The position numbers and the translations under genes are program-made. This document shows, piece after piece, positions 19,718-31,249 of a DNA stretch of 64,000 nucleotides. Position 1 is the stretch's first letter; each line of letters begins with the position of its first letter. The notes below the pieces were generated by a model that did not search any database, was not told the origin of the DNA, and worked only from the letters and a program-made list of their open reading frames with translations. The stretch is from the NCBI GenBank assembly GCA_900095095.1, contig FMBT01000391.1, positions 1 to 64,000 on the forward strand, written 5' to 3'. The DNA comes from Fragilariopsis cylindrus CCMP1102 (taxonomy: Eukaryota > Bacillariophyta > Bacillariophyceae > Bacillariales > Bacillariaceae).

Positions 19718-20428
19718 ATGATAGCTTCGGTCTATGAATTTGCGTCAAGTTTGTTATGTTATCCTTCTATTATGAATGACAATAATGATAATGATAGTTA
19801 TTATTATGATGATGATGTTGATGAGATTGAACAAATCGATTTTTGTAATCCAAAAATTGTGGAATTAACATTACAACGTGATTTTTTACTGACAAAATTA
19901 CAAGAATTTGTGGATTCCACAACACCGAAACAAGCGGAACGTGCCATAAAAGCAATGGAACGTGAAACAACAGCATCAAATAATTCGAATGATTTAACAA
20001 ATGAAAAAAGATTGCTTAAATTTCTAGTTCGAGCTGGTACATATGTAATAATACGTGATGCTGTACAATCTAAAGATCGATTTCAGATAATAAAGGAGGA
20101 GACGGTAGGGACGGTAGATAGCAACAAAGAAGAAGAAGAAGAACGGAATGACGATGTTGGTGATGGCGATAAAACAACGTCTACAACATCTACAACTAAT
20201 ACAACACCACCAACAGCACCACCAACTGTTATTACAGCTGATACTAATGCAACAGCACCAACAACAACTGCAACTACAACTACACGTAGTATTTATTATA
20301 ATACAGGGTTATCACCATTAATAGCAACTCCATTACTAAATAAATTAAAATATTATTATGATGAAAGAGAAAAACGAAAAGAAAATAATAAAAGAAGAAG
20401 AAAATCATTATTAATAAGTTTTTGGTAG
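19718..20428 (+). CDS. Hypothetical acidic/Thr-rich protein
   Basis: The frame runs 236 residues from the first ATG at 19718 (MIASVYEFASSL). A non-ATG upstream extension through the C run is not used. Residues 20-45 are Asp/Asn/Tyr-rich. Residues 46-130 are the only globular-looking part, with FCNPKIVELTLQRDFLL, KQAERAIKAMERE and LLKFLVRAGTYVII. An acidic stretch, a Thr/Ala/Pro-rich linker and a very basic C-terminus (EKRKENNKRRRKS) follow. I do not recognise a family. The ordered amphipathic segment suggests a small helical domain. Confidence 0.55.
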   Translation: MIASVYEFASSLLCYPSIMNDNNDNDSYYYDDDVDEIEQIDFCNPKIVELTLQRDFLLTKLQEFVDSTTPKQAERAIKAMERETTASNNSNDLTNEKRLLKFLVRAGTYVIIRDAVQSKDRFQIIKEETVGTVDSNKEEEEERNDDVGDGDKTTSTTSTTNTTPPTAPPTVITADTNATAPTTTATTTTRSIYYNTGLSPLIATPLLNKLKYYYDEREKRKENNKRRRKSLLISFW

Positions 20429-21611
20429 GTAGGGTAAGGTCATGGTAATAAACGGTCTTAAGTACAACACCATGTAATTGTAGTTGAATAAACTAACTAT
20501 AAATGTTTGAAAGTTAGTACCGTGCAGTATAACAAAAGAGAGACTGCTGACTAACTTACCTGACTTGGTGGTGAAAATGTGATGTGGTGGGTGTGATGGG
20601 GTGTATCTGTACGTATCTGTATCTTGTACGTATATGTAATGTAAGGTAATGTATTGAAATTACATTCTATGATATAAATGCAATAGTAGTAGTAATAATA
20701 ATTATATATTATGTTTATGAATGAACGAATTGAAACCTGCTACTACTACAATACTACTACTACTACTACTAACTAGAATCAATAAATTCTAGGTAGCCAG
20801 AATTATCGATCCGAATCCTCCGTCACCGCCACCGTAAGCCCCTCTACAAAAAGACCTTGTTGCGAGCCAACGGATATAATTACGAACAGCAAACACACAG
20901 ACGACAACATACGCGTTGTTGCTTACTGGGTGGTGTACCGGAAGTGAAATTGTCAGTCGCCGTGTGGAAATTGCTATCATTTTCTTCGTCGACGGACCGG
21001 TCGAGTCAATCGACCGGTGATAGTGATGGTGATTGGTACGTCGGTACTACCCTTAGTATTATTAGTAGTAGATCTGTCGTCTGAATCTTACCTGTTATCA
21101 TCATCACTTACTTTCTTTGTTTGCCAAATCTGAATCGAATCTTCCCATGCATCTCGAATCGTGACTTGATTGACCTGCGATTGATTCATTCGATCACGAG
21201 TGAATCGAATCTTGCTTGAATGAAAGAGTTGAAATTGCAAAACAACAACAATATAATAAAGAAGATGCCAGCCATCATGTATGTATGCATGCCGATACAG
21301 TACATATACGTAATGAAAGTTTCAAGAATACCTAGCCATGCATGGTGTATGTTGGTTATGTGATTGATACTGCACGAACAGACACTGTCATATTAAACAT
21401 CAACCATCAAACTATAGTACACGTATCATATCATAATATCATATTGTACAATACTGTAGGAGACGATATACACAGAGCATATTAAATTCTACGATTTTTA
21501 TTATAAATAGAATAGAATAAAATGAATAAATTTAGTTGTCATTCGTGTGTTTTGCTATTCTTTATATTTTTGTTCAGTCTCTGTTACATATATTGCATTG
21601 TCATTTTATAT
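20429..21611. other. Convergent intergenic spacer
   Basis: This lies between two genes that end toward each other. It has TAC/GTA runs near 20740-20775. Open frames around 20789-21084 exist on both strands but show no composition or motif that supports a gene. Confidence 0.5.
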
Positions 21612-22513
21612 TTATTGGATAGGATTAAATGTACCTAATGTACCAGCCTTATTATCCATATCAGGACGTCTTGCTGTTAATTGTGTTTCTGCATCTGCTG
21701 GATCATATCCAGGTGTTAATACAGTTGGAATACAATGAATAACACCATTTTCACATATAATATTTGTTGGATATGGTGTACCATATGTTTGTCCCACATG
21801 ACCAATTAATGCTATGATGTTTAATATATGTTTTATTATGTATTAAATAGAGTGAAGTGAAGGAGTGCAAAAGAGCGAAGAGAAGAAAATGAGTGTTGAG
21901 TTCTATTGTTGAGAGATGCCGTACGATTTTGAAAACGTCCAATGTTATTGTCGTCCGATATTCAAATTCAAAAACACAATAAAAGTAACAATTTATAGAT
22001 GTAATATTTAAAAAACAAAAACAAAATCTTACCATCATCCACATATGCTTTTCTAAATTCTTGTTTTGCATTTAAATTATAATTTGGATTTAATGTTTCT
22101 AATGAACCAAGTAATTCATCCGAATAAATATCACCTTTAATAATATGATATCGTAATGTTTCTTCATCTAACATACCATTGTAGGCACAGACTGCCGAAT
22201 CAGTGGGTAATAATAATGTATACGGACCGAGGCCACGCAATTCATTGGCTAATCCACATTGATCTAATGCCGAACGGAACATATTAAAATTATCATATTC
22301 TTTAATTTCAATTTCTTCATGACCAATAATAACACCTTCTGGACCCCAACATACAGACGGTCCTTCTAATGAACCCATTGTAGACCATATATTTGGCGCC
22401 GCCATTAATGTTGTCGTCGTCGCCTTTGATGATGATGACAACACAGGTGCAAATGCTGATACGCTTGTTGCCATGGCAACAAGCGCAGTAGTAGTTTGAA
22501 CGAAGAGTTTCAT
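21612..22513 (-). CDS. Plastid-targeted fasciclin (FAS1) domain protein, two exons
   Basis: Exon 1 is 22513-22033, exon 2 is 21811-21612, and the 221-base intron has a GTAAGA donor and a CATAG acceptor. The join gives VDDALIGHV and a 226-residue protein. Residues 1-20 are a signal peptide followed by SA|FAPV, the cleavage motif of diatom plastid preproteins. The FAS1 domain follows, with NFNMFRSALDQCGLANEL, the hallmark GPYTLLLPTDSAV, DEETLRYHIIKGD and the C-terminal ENGVIHCIPTVL. FAS1 domains mediate adhesion or protein contacts. A plastid or periplastid location is inferred from the presequence. The upstream in-frame ATG at 22603 is rejected because it would put 30 residues before the signal peptide. 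Confidence 0.85.
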
Positions 22514-23320
22514 TGTTCTGTTAAAAGGGATTGTTATTGCTTTTTGTATAGTACTGTAGCTAACTAAGTAGTAGATTTTATGTGAAGCAATGCATGATGT
22601 CATTCATGTCATGGTGAAGCAAGCAAAGCACTTTTAAAAAAATTAAAAAAATCTCGCCGCCTTGTTCGTACGTGTGTTCGACTGTTGTACTGTTGTTGCC
22701 GTTACACATAGATTTTTTTTAAATTCACAAGAGCATTAGAAGAGGTCACGTCGTGCAAGAATGACGTTTTAATTTTGTCGATCTTTGATTGCTTCTTGTG
22801 TCTGCGTGATAAAATAATACTTATTTTTTGTTACGCGTGATCATAGTGGTAACGTTACTAGTACGTACGTGATTTTAATTATCTTCCAGTCGTGATACTG
22901 TACTCCAATCGATTCGATTCGATTGATCATTCGATTCGATTCGATTCATTCGATTTGATTAAATCGATTCTTCGATGAAAAATCAGTCATTAATCAATCT
23001 CGATTTTCTTAGTCACGAATGACTACAGAACTGTGTAAGTAAGTATGCGCGATCAATCAACAAAGTAAAGGGCCCTGTGGAATACTGTTAGGAAAAAACT
23101 GACTTAAAATCGAAGAGAATGAATATAATTTATTACTACATGCTTTTCTTGGCAAACGACTCCAGCATCACAAAAATGATAATACTTATTGTAGAAAGAG
23201 AGTAATAGAATGAATGAATGAATGAATGGATGAATGCATGAACGAATGAATAAGTAAATGAATGAATGATTGTTTTAAATTAGTTTATTCCTCGTGATTG
23301 ATTGATTGATTGATCTTCAT
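22514..23320. other. Intergenic spacer with GATTC and GAATG microsatellites
   Basis: ATTCGATTCG-type repeats occupy about 22910-22980. (GAATG/GAAT)n lies at about 23210-23275 and (GATT)n at about 23296-23312. No gene is present. The segment next to 22513 is the fasciclin promoter side. Confidence 0.55.
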
Positions 23321-25171
23321 TTAATATTGTTTTGCATGATACCCAGATGATTCAATTTCTTGAATACTTGCTCGTCTTAAGTTATCTATCGTATTACGTG
23401 CACTATTGGTATTATTCTGTTGAACGCTGGTCCTACTATTGCGACTAGAGCGACGACCACGAAATGATTGATTCGCCTGGTTATTACTATTAATATTATC
23501 ATGCTTACTAAGTCGACGACCATACGATGATTGACGCAATGATTCGTGTATCACTTCTTGTCTCACTAATCGTTTCCAATCTTCACGCCGAATTGTCCAA
23601 TCACCATCTATGTCATGATTTTCATCAAATAAACTTGCTAGTATACCACATAATGACTTGCGATGTTTCTTAATCTTGATGTCATTGGATGCTAATACAT
23701 CCATTAATTGATCCTGATCAACGCGCCCATCACTGCTTGCATCTAGTGTATCAAATATTGCTAATAGTTCGTTTTCTGGTACCATTATCATCATTAATGA
23801 TGATGCATTTCCATCATCATAATTATTAGTACCATCGTTACCTTCGTTATCATTATCGTCATCACTAGTCACACGTTGACGTTGGAGAGTAATTTTCTCG
23901 AATTTTATATTGAATTTACCAATACCAAATAAGGCATCTAATAATGATAATTTATGTGGTCCACACACAAAGTATAAAATGATTGAACAACCCATAGCAA
24001 AGAAGAATGCTGCATTCATAATCAGAGCATGACTACCTTTAAATTTAGACGCCTCATAACCAGTCAATGAACCAATCCAAAAACTTGTTGCTAATCCTGC
24101 TAATATATATAATTTCCATAAATTACTTCTATTGCCTCTTAAAAACTGTCCAATAAATAAACCAATATCTGTTGTTGTTCCAGTTAAATGTGTGGTTCTT
24201 ATCAAATTTGCTGTATACATTGATGATATACCATTCATAATACCATTTCCAATTGCAGTAAAATAAAATTCACGTACAGAATTATGAAGTGCTGCAATTG
24301 CACCCATCGTACTAAAAAGGGAACCAATCAAAAATGTAGGTCCATATCTCGGTGATAACTCGAATGCAACAGGACGTGGATTCATAATGGATGATATACA
24401 TGCTCCAACCATAACACTAAAAAATGTACCAACATGGAACCAATATTCATCAAAATCACCTGTTTTTATCCAATTGAAAGAATGGAGAAGGAATAGGAGA
24501 GATAGAGGGAGACAGAGAATGATTGGATTGGATGGACTTCGTTGAATTGTTACTTGGATGCATTTGAATACAACAATAAAGGCCATAACACACAACGCTC
24601 AAGAATCAAATCAAATCAATAAGAATATGAAATACTTCTATAATTGAATACGGGTAGTAGAGCACTTACCATTACCTAATGAAATAGCACTTAAGGTATA
24701 TAGCCCTGTAACGCCTGCAACAGATTGCTTATTAGTAAGCATTGTTCTGTTGATATGAAGATATCCGCTTAAACATACACCATTTGAATATCCTGCAATA
24801 AAAGCCATCGTCAAACCCAACAAAACAACAAATAAATATTCTCTTGATGAAGTTTCATGAAAGAAATTTGCCTTTGGAAGATTGGCGGTTTCGTTGTCGA
24901 CGTCATCGTCTTCTTTTTTTCCGTTTGTGTCAGCTTTTTCGTTGCCTTCTTCTACGTCGCAGATTGCGACTCTTATCTTAGTCTCCCAACGATCGCCATC
25001 GCCATCGCCATTGTCTTCATTGCCTTTGCCGGTGTCAACTACCACGTTATTCCCTTTTGGCGGATCGCTATCATCCCTATTGTTCTGACTACTAATATTG
25101 TCGTCTCGTCTATCGGGAATCAAAAACATATTCGAATCTTTTTGTTCCTTGTCATGTTCGTGGTCCGCCAT
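23321..25171 (-). CDS. DUF1275 (YoaK-like) membrane protein with C-terminal EF-hand pair, two exons
   Basis: Exon 1 is 25171-24670, exon 2 is 24459-23321, and the 210-base intron has GTAAGT and AACAG ends. The spliced protein has 546 residues. About 100 acidic N-terminal residues precede six or so membrane segments beginning YLFVVLLGLTMAFIAGYSNG. The DUF1275 signature is seen as GIMNGISSMYTANLIRTT followed by HLTGTTTDIGLFIGQ. After the last membrane segment come two EF-hand-like loops, DASSDGRVDQDQ (position 12 is Gln, not Glu) and DENHDIDGDWTIRRED. A basic Ser/Asn-rich tail ends the protein. DUF1275 proteins are poorly characterised; bacterial ones are proposed transporters. Calcium control through the EF-hands is inference. 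Confidence 0.8.
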
Positions 25172-25848
25172 CTTCGTTTTTTCTACTTTTAATAATAATA
25201 GTATCTTATGATACTACCATAAAATACCGTTGAAAATGTGTGATGGTATGATGCATTGTTCAGGACAAAAGCTTTACTCACTCAACTCGATTTAATTCAA
25301 ATCAAGCTGGAAATTACTACCATGTTTCATCTACTGGCCAGTTGCAGCATGCTTTTTGTTTTTTTAAACAAAAGTGAGTGAGGGTCCTAAATAAATAATG
25401 TATTAAGTGCTCGGATTAGTTTAATTCTCCGAAAAGGGCTATAATTACTTATAAGTCACAGCTATTACACATTTTAGTTCACGTACAAAACAAAACGCGA
25501 TTCGATACGTTGCACTTTTTTTGGCAAGCACGCACGCACGCATGATGGAGAGATTGTCGTCGAATTTGATTGATTCTCTTATAACGGTAGTACAGTAAGA
25601 TCTAACTAGACTACAATAGACTAGGTAACTCAATATAGAAATATTATACTGTAGAGCAAGATTAAATCTATACTTTTAGTTATATATGTATTTGGTATTT
25701 TCGTAACTATAAAAAGAACTGAACGGTACCGTAACTACGATTATATCGACTTCGTCTTCGACTTCGACTTATTATTGTATCAAAAACAACATCATAATTA
25801 TTCGATGCAGTATTTTACTGAGGTGGTAGTAGTGGTGGTGGTGACTTA
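25172..25848. other. Intergenic spacer
   Basis: This lies between two minus-strand genes. It is AT-rich with short CTTCGACTTCGA repeats near 25750. No gene or structured element is recognised. Confidence 0.5.
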
Positions 25849-27115
25849 TCACGATGATGGAACAAGTGGAAGTGGTATATTTGATTTGATATGAAATGTT
25901 TGTATCATAATCATACTATTATTTCTATTGTTATTATTACCTTTAACAGCATTCGATTTACTTTGACCAGATATAGTATAAATTTCAGCAGTACCAACAA
26001 TACCTTTTAAATCACCTGTACCACTAAATATTTGTGCTGGGAATGTTGTTGGTTGTATTTGTTGTTGGTTATCATCATTACTACTATGATCTGATGCTGC
26101 TGGTGTTGATGACGATGATGATAATGACGACGATGATGATTGAAACATAAATGCTGTAGTAGCATATAAATGAATACAACCAAAACTTGCGTAATTGCCG
26201 ACACAAAGACTGTCTCAGTTGACAAGGTAAGACAAGAATGGCAAAGAATAATGGAATAATGACGTGAGAAAAGAAAAACAAAGAAATTGAGACGATGATG
26301 ATGTATTATTCCAAAAGGTGTCAATTGTCAATCTTCTCCTTCAATTCAATTCGAAAAAAAGACGTTAGTTGTCAAATCTTCTCCTTCACTTCATTTCACT
26401 TCATATCACTTCACATCGTTTCACTTCATTTCATTTCATGTCACACACACAACACAAGAACACAAACACAAACACAAACACCAGAATTATTATTTGTAAC
26501 TACTGTTACTTACGTATATATACATGAATGTGCTGTTGTTTGTGATTCATCTGTAAAACATTCACCATCTAAAAAGAAATCATTATTCCTTTTTGGTAAT
26601 ACGTTAGCAAGTTGCCGTTGTTGTTTTTCCTTTTGTTGCTGTTGCTTCTTCTTTTGTTCTTTATCATACGTAGTTGTAGTAGCACTACTAAAGATATTCG
26701 AAAAAAAACTTGTTTGTGTTTCATCTTCTTCTACTCCAGTACTATCATTATTGTCATTGTTTTTGACAATTAATTTATTACTATCCACATCGGATGGGTT
26801 GTATATACCACCATTTAATACAATAACATTTTTTATTACTTCACCACCATCATCAGTTGATGTTGCTGCATTTTTAAATGATATATCTTTTTCATATATA
26901 ACAATTGAATAGGTCCGTGAATGTTCATCACCTTTTAACATTCTTAATTCGATTTCTTCTCTAATTCTTTTATTTTTTCTTGTTTCTTTACGTCCTGTTA
27001 TAACACCCTGAACTTGAAGAACAGTAATCATCGGTGTCATAGTAGTTGAAATAATAAGAATCGTTATTGTGACGAGCAATATTTGCAATGCTGCAATGAA
27101 GGAGGACATCATCAT
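25849..27115 (-). CDS. Hypothetical secreted or membrane-anchored protein, two exons
   Basis: Exon 1 is 27115-26514 and exon 2 is 26209-25849. The 304-base intron has a GTAAGT donor and a GAGACAG acceptor. This join keeps the frame and yields HSCIYTLCVGNYASFGCIHL, giving 320 residues. The N-terminus is strongly hydrophobic (LQILLVTITILIISTT), a signal peptide or anchor. A central domain contains GECFTDESQTTAHSCIY and runs across the junction. The C-terminal part has Ser-rich linkers and FPAQIFSGTGDLKGIVGTA. Cys pairs suggest an extracytoplasmic fold. I do not recognise the family. The gene is divergent from DPH2, with starts 697 bases apart. Confidence 0.65.
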
Positions 27116-27811
27116 TATTGTTTCTTTTCTTTTCTATTCTATTCTTTTCTTTTCACAACTGTTCTTTGTTTGGATTGTAGGTTGTAATAATAAGAATGGC
27201 ACACATCTTTTTGCATTTATTTGTTTAGAAATCAAAGAAGCAAAGAAGCAAATAAATAAATCTACTTCGTTCGAAGAATCGGCCCAATGATTTTAATAGG
27301 AGAGTCCGAAAACAGCTAAATTAGTTCCTACTAGTAACTCGTAATTTTCAATAGGCGGACGTCCAGACCCCTACAGTATTTAGCAAGATTCTACCCTCAA
27401 AATTACTCATTTTTTTACACCCCTCTTGTCCGTCCGTCATTCGCTCGTTCTCCTCCGTTTTAACTATTTTTACAACAACAACAACAAAAAGCCCACCATT
27501 CATTCATTCATTCATTCTTCTGTGTGATTGATGCGATGATGATGCGATGCATGTTCTCGCTCCGTCAAATTGCGATTGATTCTCTCGAAAAACACATTCA
27601 CATCAAGATAAAATAATTCAATTTAAATCAACGACAGCTCAACAAACAAGCATCGTTGCTGCTTTCTCTCCTTGCTGCTACAGTAGTCAAGCAGCGTCAG
27701 GGAAAACGAATTAAAAAGAGCCGAGAGAAGAAGACGAATTAGTAATACTGTGCTGTAGTGCAGTAGTAGCGAGCGAGAGTTCAAGAAAGACGCACAATAC
27801 ATACATCAATA
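27116..27811. promoter_or_regulatory. Divergent promoter region
   Basis: This is the shared upstream region of a minus-strand gene (start 27115) and DPH2 (start 27812). It contains CAACAA and CATT runs (near 27470-27515). No specific factor site can be named. Confidence 0.4.
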
Positions 27812-30244
27812 ATGAGTGGACCACCACAGCTAATATTTGATGATGGTTCCCGGATTATGGCAGAAGCAGAAGAAGTAGAAGAAGAACGACAACAGCAACA
27901 AATTACTGATAATCAAACAGCAACAACAACAACTCCAACGTTACGTGGTACAATACCATTAGATACGTATTATGAAATTAATCGTATTAGTTATGAAATT
28001 ATTCAAAAACTTATTGTAAATGTTGATTCTTCATCTGATCCACTGTCATCGTCATCAGGACGTCAAGGAGATGGATATGATAATGTAAAGCAACAAGTAA
28101 CTAAAGAAGAAACCACAACACCCGTAGACGGTACAAATGGTCCAAAAATATTACGTATTGCATTACAATTTCCAGATGAATTATTGATTGATAGTCCAGA
28201 TGTATGTTGGTTATTAGAAGATCAAATAAAATTAGATATATTGAAATTGGATTTAGATACTGCTTATAATAATTCAAATTCTAAATGCATTTTACCATTT
28301 TGTTTTGTATTAGGTGATACGACAGTGAATTCATGTTGTCCAGATGAGGTTGCGGCATATCATTTAAATGCTACTATATTAATCCATTATGGACATGCCT
28401 GTTTAAGTCCAACATCCAATTTACCAATCATCTATTCCTTTGGAAAGCGTCTATTTAATATTGAAAATGCTATACAAGAATTTGAAATTGAAAGACGTCG
28501 TCTTAAAAAAAATCAAATACAACAACAAAATGAAGAAAGTAATGACAATGAGAAGAAAAAGAAAGGTAATAAATTTCTTATATTATATCAAGTTGGATAT
28601 CATCATGCAATGGAAGAACTACAAGATCAATGGATGATGAAAGTCAATGAGGGAGCTAATGTCGATGATTCAGATGATGAGAATTCATTTTTAGTTGTAG
28701 CAGCTGAAATTCCAGTACCATCCCAACAGAAACAGTCACAATTGCAACGAAAACGATTATTAAAGAAGAAAAAGTCGTCGTCTTCGTGCTGTAGTAGTAG
28801 TAGTCGTCAACAATCGGATACTAGTGATACAGAAACAGCTACAACTACCGTCACCGCCGCAACAATAACGTGCTGTCAACAATCGGATGATACTGATACT
28901 GATAATACAGCAACAACAATTACTACTAACGATGATGGTGATGGTGGTGGTGGTCGTGGCTGCTGTGGAAATAATAACAGCACTAACAACAACGCATGTA
29001 ATAGAAGTAGTGATGATGACCCGTTACTGGATGTTTCTGTTCCAGAGAATGATAATGAAAATGAAAGTGAAGATAACAGTGACGACAACAACCTTGACAA
29101 TGAAGGTTCGGCATCATCATCATCATCGGTGCCATCATCATTAGTACTTGGTGGACTTGTATTACCATCAAAACATTTTCAAACATGGAATCAATTACAA
29201 GATTATACAATAATCTTTATTATGGCGAATCCTAAAAAAGATATGGATTATTGTTTAGATGATATAACAACACCACAACAACGTCAATATGCTAATACAA
29301 TGTTATGTTTATTATCATTACCTAATTCAAGTGACAACATAAGTCATTGGATATATTCACCTGAAACTGAAACTACTGCTATTGAAGAAACAGAAGTAGT
29401 AGACAATAAGAAACCACCACCATCATTAATGACAAATATACAACCATCAACATCAATACAAAGACAATTAAATAGAAGATATTATTTAATACAAAAAGCA
29501 AAAGATTCACAAACATTTGGTATATTAGTAAGTAATTTATCACAACAATATTTAGTGGATGTTGTGAAATCAATACAACATCTTTTAAAAAATAATGATA
29601 AATCAAGTTATACATTTGCGGTGGGTAAAATTAATCCAAATAAATTAGCGAACTTTGCGGAAATTGATATGTTTGTATTAGTGGCATGTCAAGAAAATTC
29701 TTTATTAGATAAAGAACGTAATGAATATGGTGCAACACCTGTTATAACACCATATGAATTACAAATTTCATTAGGTATAAAAGAATGGGGTGGTGGTAGT
29801 AATAGCAATACTCATAATATTGAACAACAAGGACAGCAACAAGAAATTTATTCATTAAATTGTCAAGATATAATTGTTGATACTAATACTAATGGTGGTG
29901 GGGGTGGTATTGAACAGCAACACCAAGATGATAATATCAACAACAGCAACGGTGACGACGACAATAATATCAATGATGATAGTGATGCACCATATTTTTC
30001 TATGATAACAGGTAAATACGTATCTAGTAGTAGGAAGAATACTACTACAAATTTAGATTTAATTAATTTACCTGGCAAAGGACAAGTTATGGAATATAAT
30101 AGTACAGCATCTGAATTTTTAAAGAAACGTGAATATCAAGGTTTAAAAAGTAATATTGGTAAAACTAATATTGAAATTGCAACAAAAGGATTAAATGGTA
30201 TTGCAAGTGATTATTCGTCCAATTCCAAGTATAAGTATAAGTAA
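27812..30244 (+). CDS. DPH2: Diphthamide biosynthesis protein 2 with large low-complexity inserts
   Basis: The single exon encodes 810 residues. Family hallmarks are LRIALQFPDELL (about 114-125), FVLGDTTVNSCCPDEVAA (165-182, Cys175/176), IHYGHACLSPT (191-201), and near the C-terminus VGKINPNKLANFAEIDMF with VACQENSLLD (Cys about 626) and TPYELQISLG. These are the segments around the iron-sulphur cysteines of Dph1/Dph2. With Dph1 they transfer the 3-amino-3-carboxypropyl group of SAM to the target histidine of elongation factor 2, the first step of diphthamide synthesis in the cytosol. The protein is far longer than the roughly 500 residues usual for DPH2. The excess is a Ser/Asp/Thr/Asn-rich block at about 285-445 and Gly/Asn-rich blocks near 675-730. 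Confidence 0.9.
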   Translation: MSGPPQLIFDDGSRIMAEAEEVEEERQQQQITDNQTATTTTPTLRGTIPLDTYYEINRISYEIIQKLIVNVDSSSDPLSSSSGRQGDGYDNVKQQVTKEETTTPVDGTNGPKILRIALQFPDELLIDSPDVCWLLEDQIKLDILKLDLDTAYNNSNSKCILPFCFVLGDTTVNSCCPDEVAAYHLNATILIHYGHACLSPTSNLPIIYSFGKRLFNIENAIQEFEIERRRLKKNQIQQQNEESNDNEKKKKGNKFLILYQVGYHHAMEELQDQWMMKVNEGANVDDSDDENSFLVVAAEIPVPSQQKQSQLQRKRLLKKKKSSSSCCSSSSRQQSDTSDTETATTTVTAATITCCQQSDDTDTDNTATTITTNDDGDGGGGRGCCGNNNSTNNNACNRSSDDDPLLDVSVPENDNENESEDNSDDNNLDNEGSASSSSSVPSSLVLGGLVLPSKHFQTWNQLQDYTIIFIMANPKKDMDYCLDDITTPQQRQYANTMLCLLSLPNSSDNISHWIYSPETETTAIEETEVVDNKKPPPSLMTNIQPSTSIQRQLNRRYYLIQKAKDSQTFGILVSNLSQQYLVDVVKSIQHLLKNNDKSSYTFAVGKINPNKLANFAEIDMFVLVACQENSLLDKERNEYGATPVITPYELQISLGIKEWGGGSNSNTHNIEQQGQQQEIYSLNCQDIIVDTNTNGGGGGIEQQHQDDNINNSNGDDDNNINDDSDAPYFSMITGKYVSSSRKNTTTNLDLINLPGKGQVMEYNSTASEFLKKREYQGLKSNIGKTNIEIATKGLNGIASDYSSNSKYKYK

Positions 30245-30765
30245 AGTAGTAGGCTAGTATAGTATGCTGATAGTACTGTACTAGTGCTCGTACTTCCTTT
30301 TCACAAAAAAATACAAGAACAGGAAACAGAAATCCTACTATTCAAAACACACAATTCTAGTACCATACAAATAATTCTTAATTCTAGTACTAATTTTTAA
30401 TTCTAATACAATAAGTCGTATTCGCACTACTGTACTCGAAGTACTGTACTAGAAGTAGCGAACGACTCGTGGTATCAAACCCACGTACAAAGAAGAAATC
30501 TGTTCGGCAACCTTGCCAAACCCACATTAAGAAGCGAGTAATTGGATGAGATTCGTATTCGCATTACTGTACTGTATCAAAGCACAGTTGAAGTACTGTA
30601 CTTGAAGTACAGTACTGACTCCTGGTATCAAACCCGTACAAAGAAGCGAATCGGCAACCTTGCAAAACCCTTCCAGCATTTATTTGCGGACAACGGAGTG
30701 CTGAAGTAAAACGTTTGTTACTTTTAGAGACACAAAAGAAATACCAAAACTAATACTCGCAAACA
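30245..30765 (+). repeat. Spacer with tandem duplication, 137-base spacing
   Basis: Two copies beginning CGTATTCGCA(C/T)TACTGTACT, at 30417 and 30554, share TGGTATCAAACCC, GTACAAAGAAG and CGGCAACCTTGC. AGTACTGTACT motifs add local inverted symmetry. The second copy ends about 90 bases before the next start codon. Confidence 0.7.
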
Positions 30766-31110
30766 ATGATTTTTTCCTCCGTCATTCTACCTTCTGTATT
30801 GGTCGCAACTGCTAACGCCGCAAGTATGAGTGGAAGTAGTGAAACCAACGCTCTAGGTTCATATGAAGATGGTCTTCATTGTGATTTTGAATATCATTTT
30901 GATAATGATCTAAAATGTACACCATTAACCATGTTGTGCTCATTCAACAACGGCATGTGGATGCGTGCAATGTATGGTTTATGGTGCGATCCAGAAATTG
31001 CCCAGGACCATCTTCCGCTCGGCGAATTTAAAAAATTATTTAACATTACGAATATTCCCCTGGTACCCTTACTCGCGCGAATCAAAAAAAATCATATAAG
31101 CAATCATTAA
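30766..31110 (+). CDS. Secretory leader-bearing fragment, possible 5' part of the nitrate-reductase-like gene
   Basis: This is a 114-residue frame starting with a good signal peptide (MIFSSVILPSVLVATANAAS). It continues with Cys-containing sequence (SYEDGLHCDFEYHF, MLCSFNNGMWMRAMYGLWC) that I do not recognise. After its stop the same frame stays open to about 31408 as a Ser/Lys-rich linker (VSDEKGDVDQTSG, then KKEKKKKKKK). In that AAG run the coding frame appears to pass to the frame of the Mo-domain protein. The stop sits in a local duplication (AAGCAATCAT twice). It is either a separate small gene or the broken N-terminus of the neighbour. Confidence 0.4.
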   Translation: MIFSSVILPSVLVATANAASMSGSSETNALGSYEDGLHCDFEYHFDNDLKCTPLTMLCSFNNGMWMRAMYGLWCDPEIAQDHLPLGEFKKLFNITNIPLVPLLARIKKNHISNH

Positions 31111-31249
31111 GCAATCATCGTCTCGGATGAGAAGGGAGATGTTGACCAAACTAGTGGTAGTCGTCAAGGTAATGGGAACAAGTCTTCATTAAGAGTAGAT
31201 GATAGTAGTCGTTACATTAGGAGCAAGTCTTCGCCATCTTTAAAAAGTC

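Noticed and set aside
20789-21084. Small genes on either strand
   Set aside because: Composition is unremarkable and frames contradict one another. No motif supports either.
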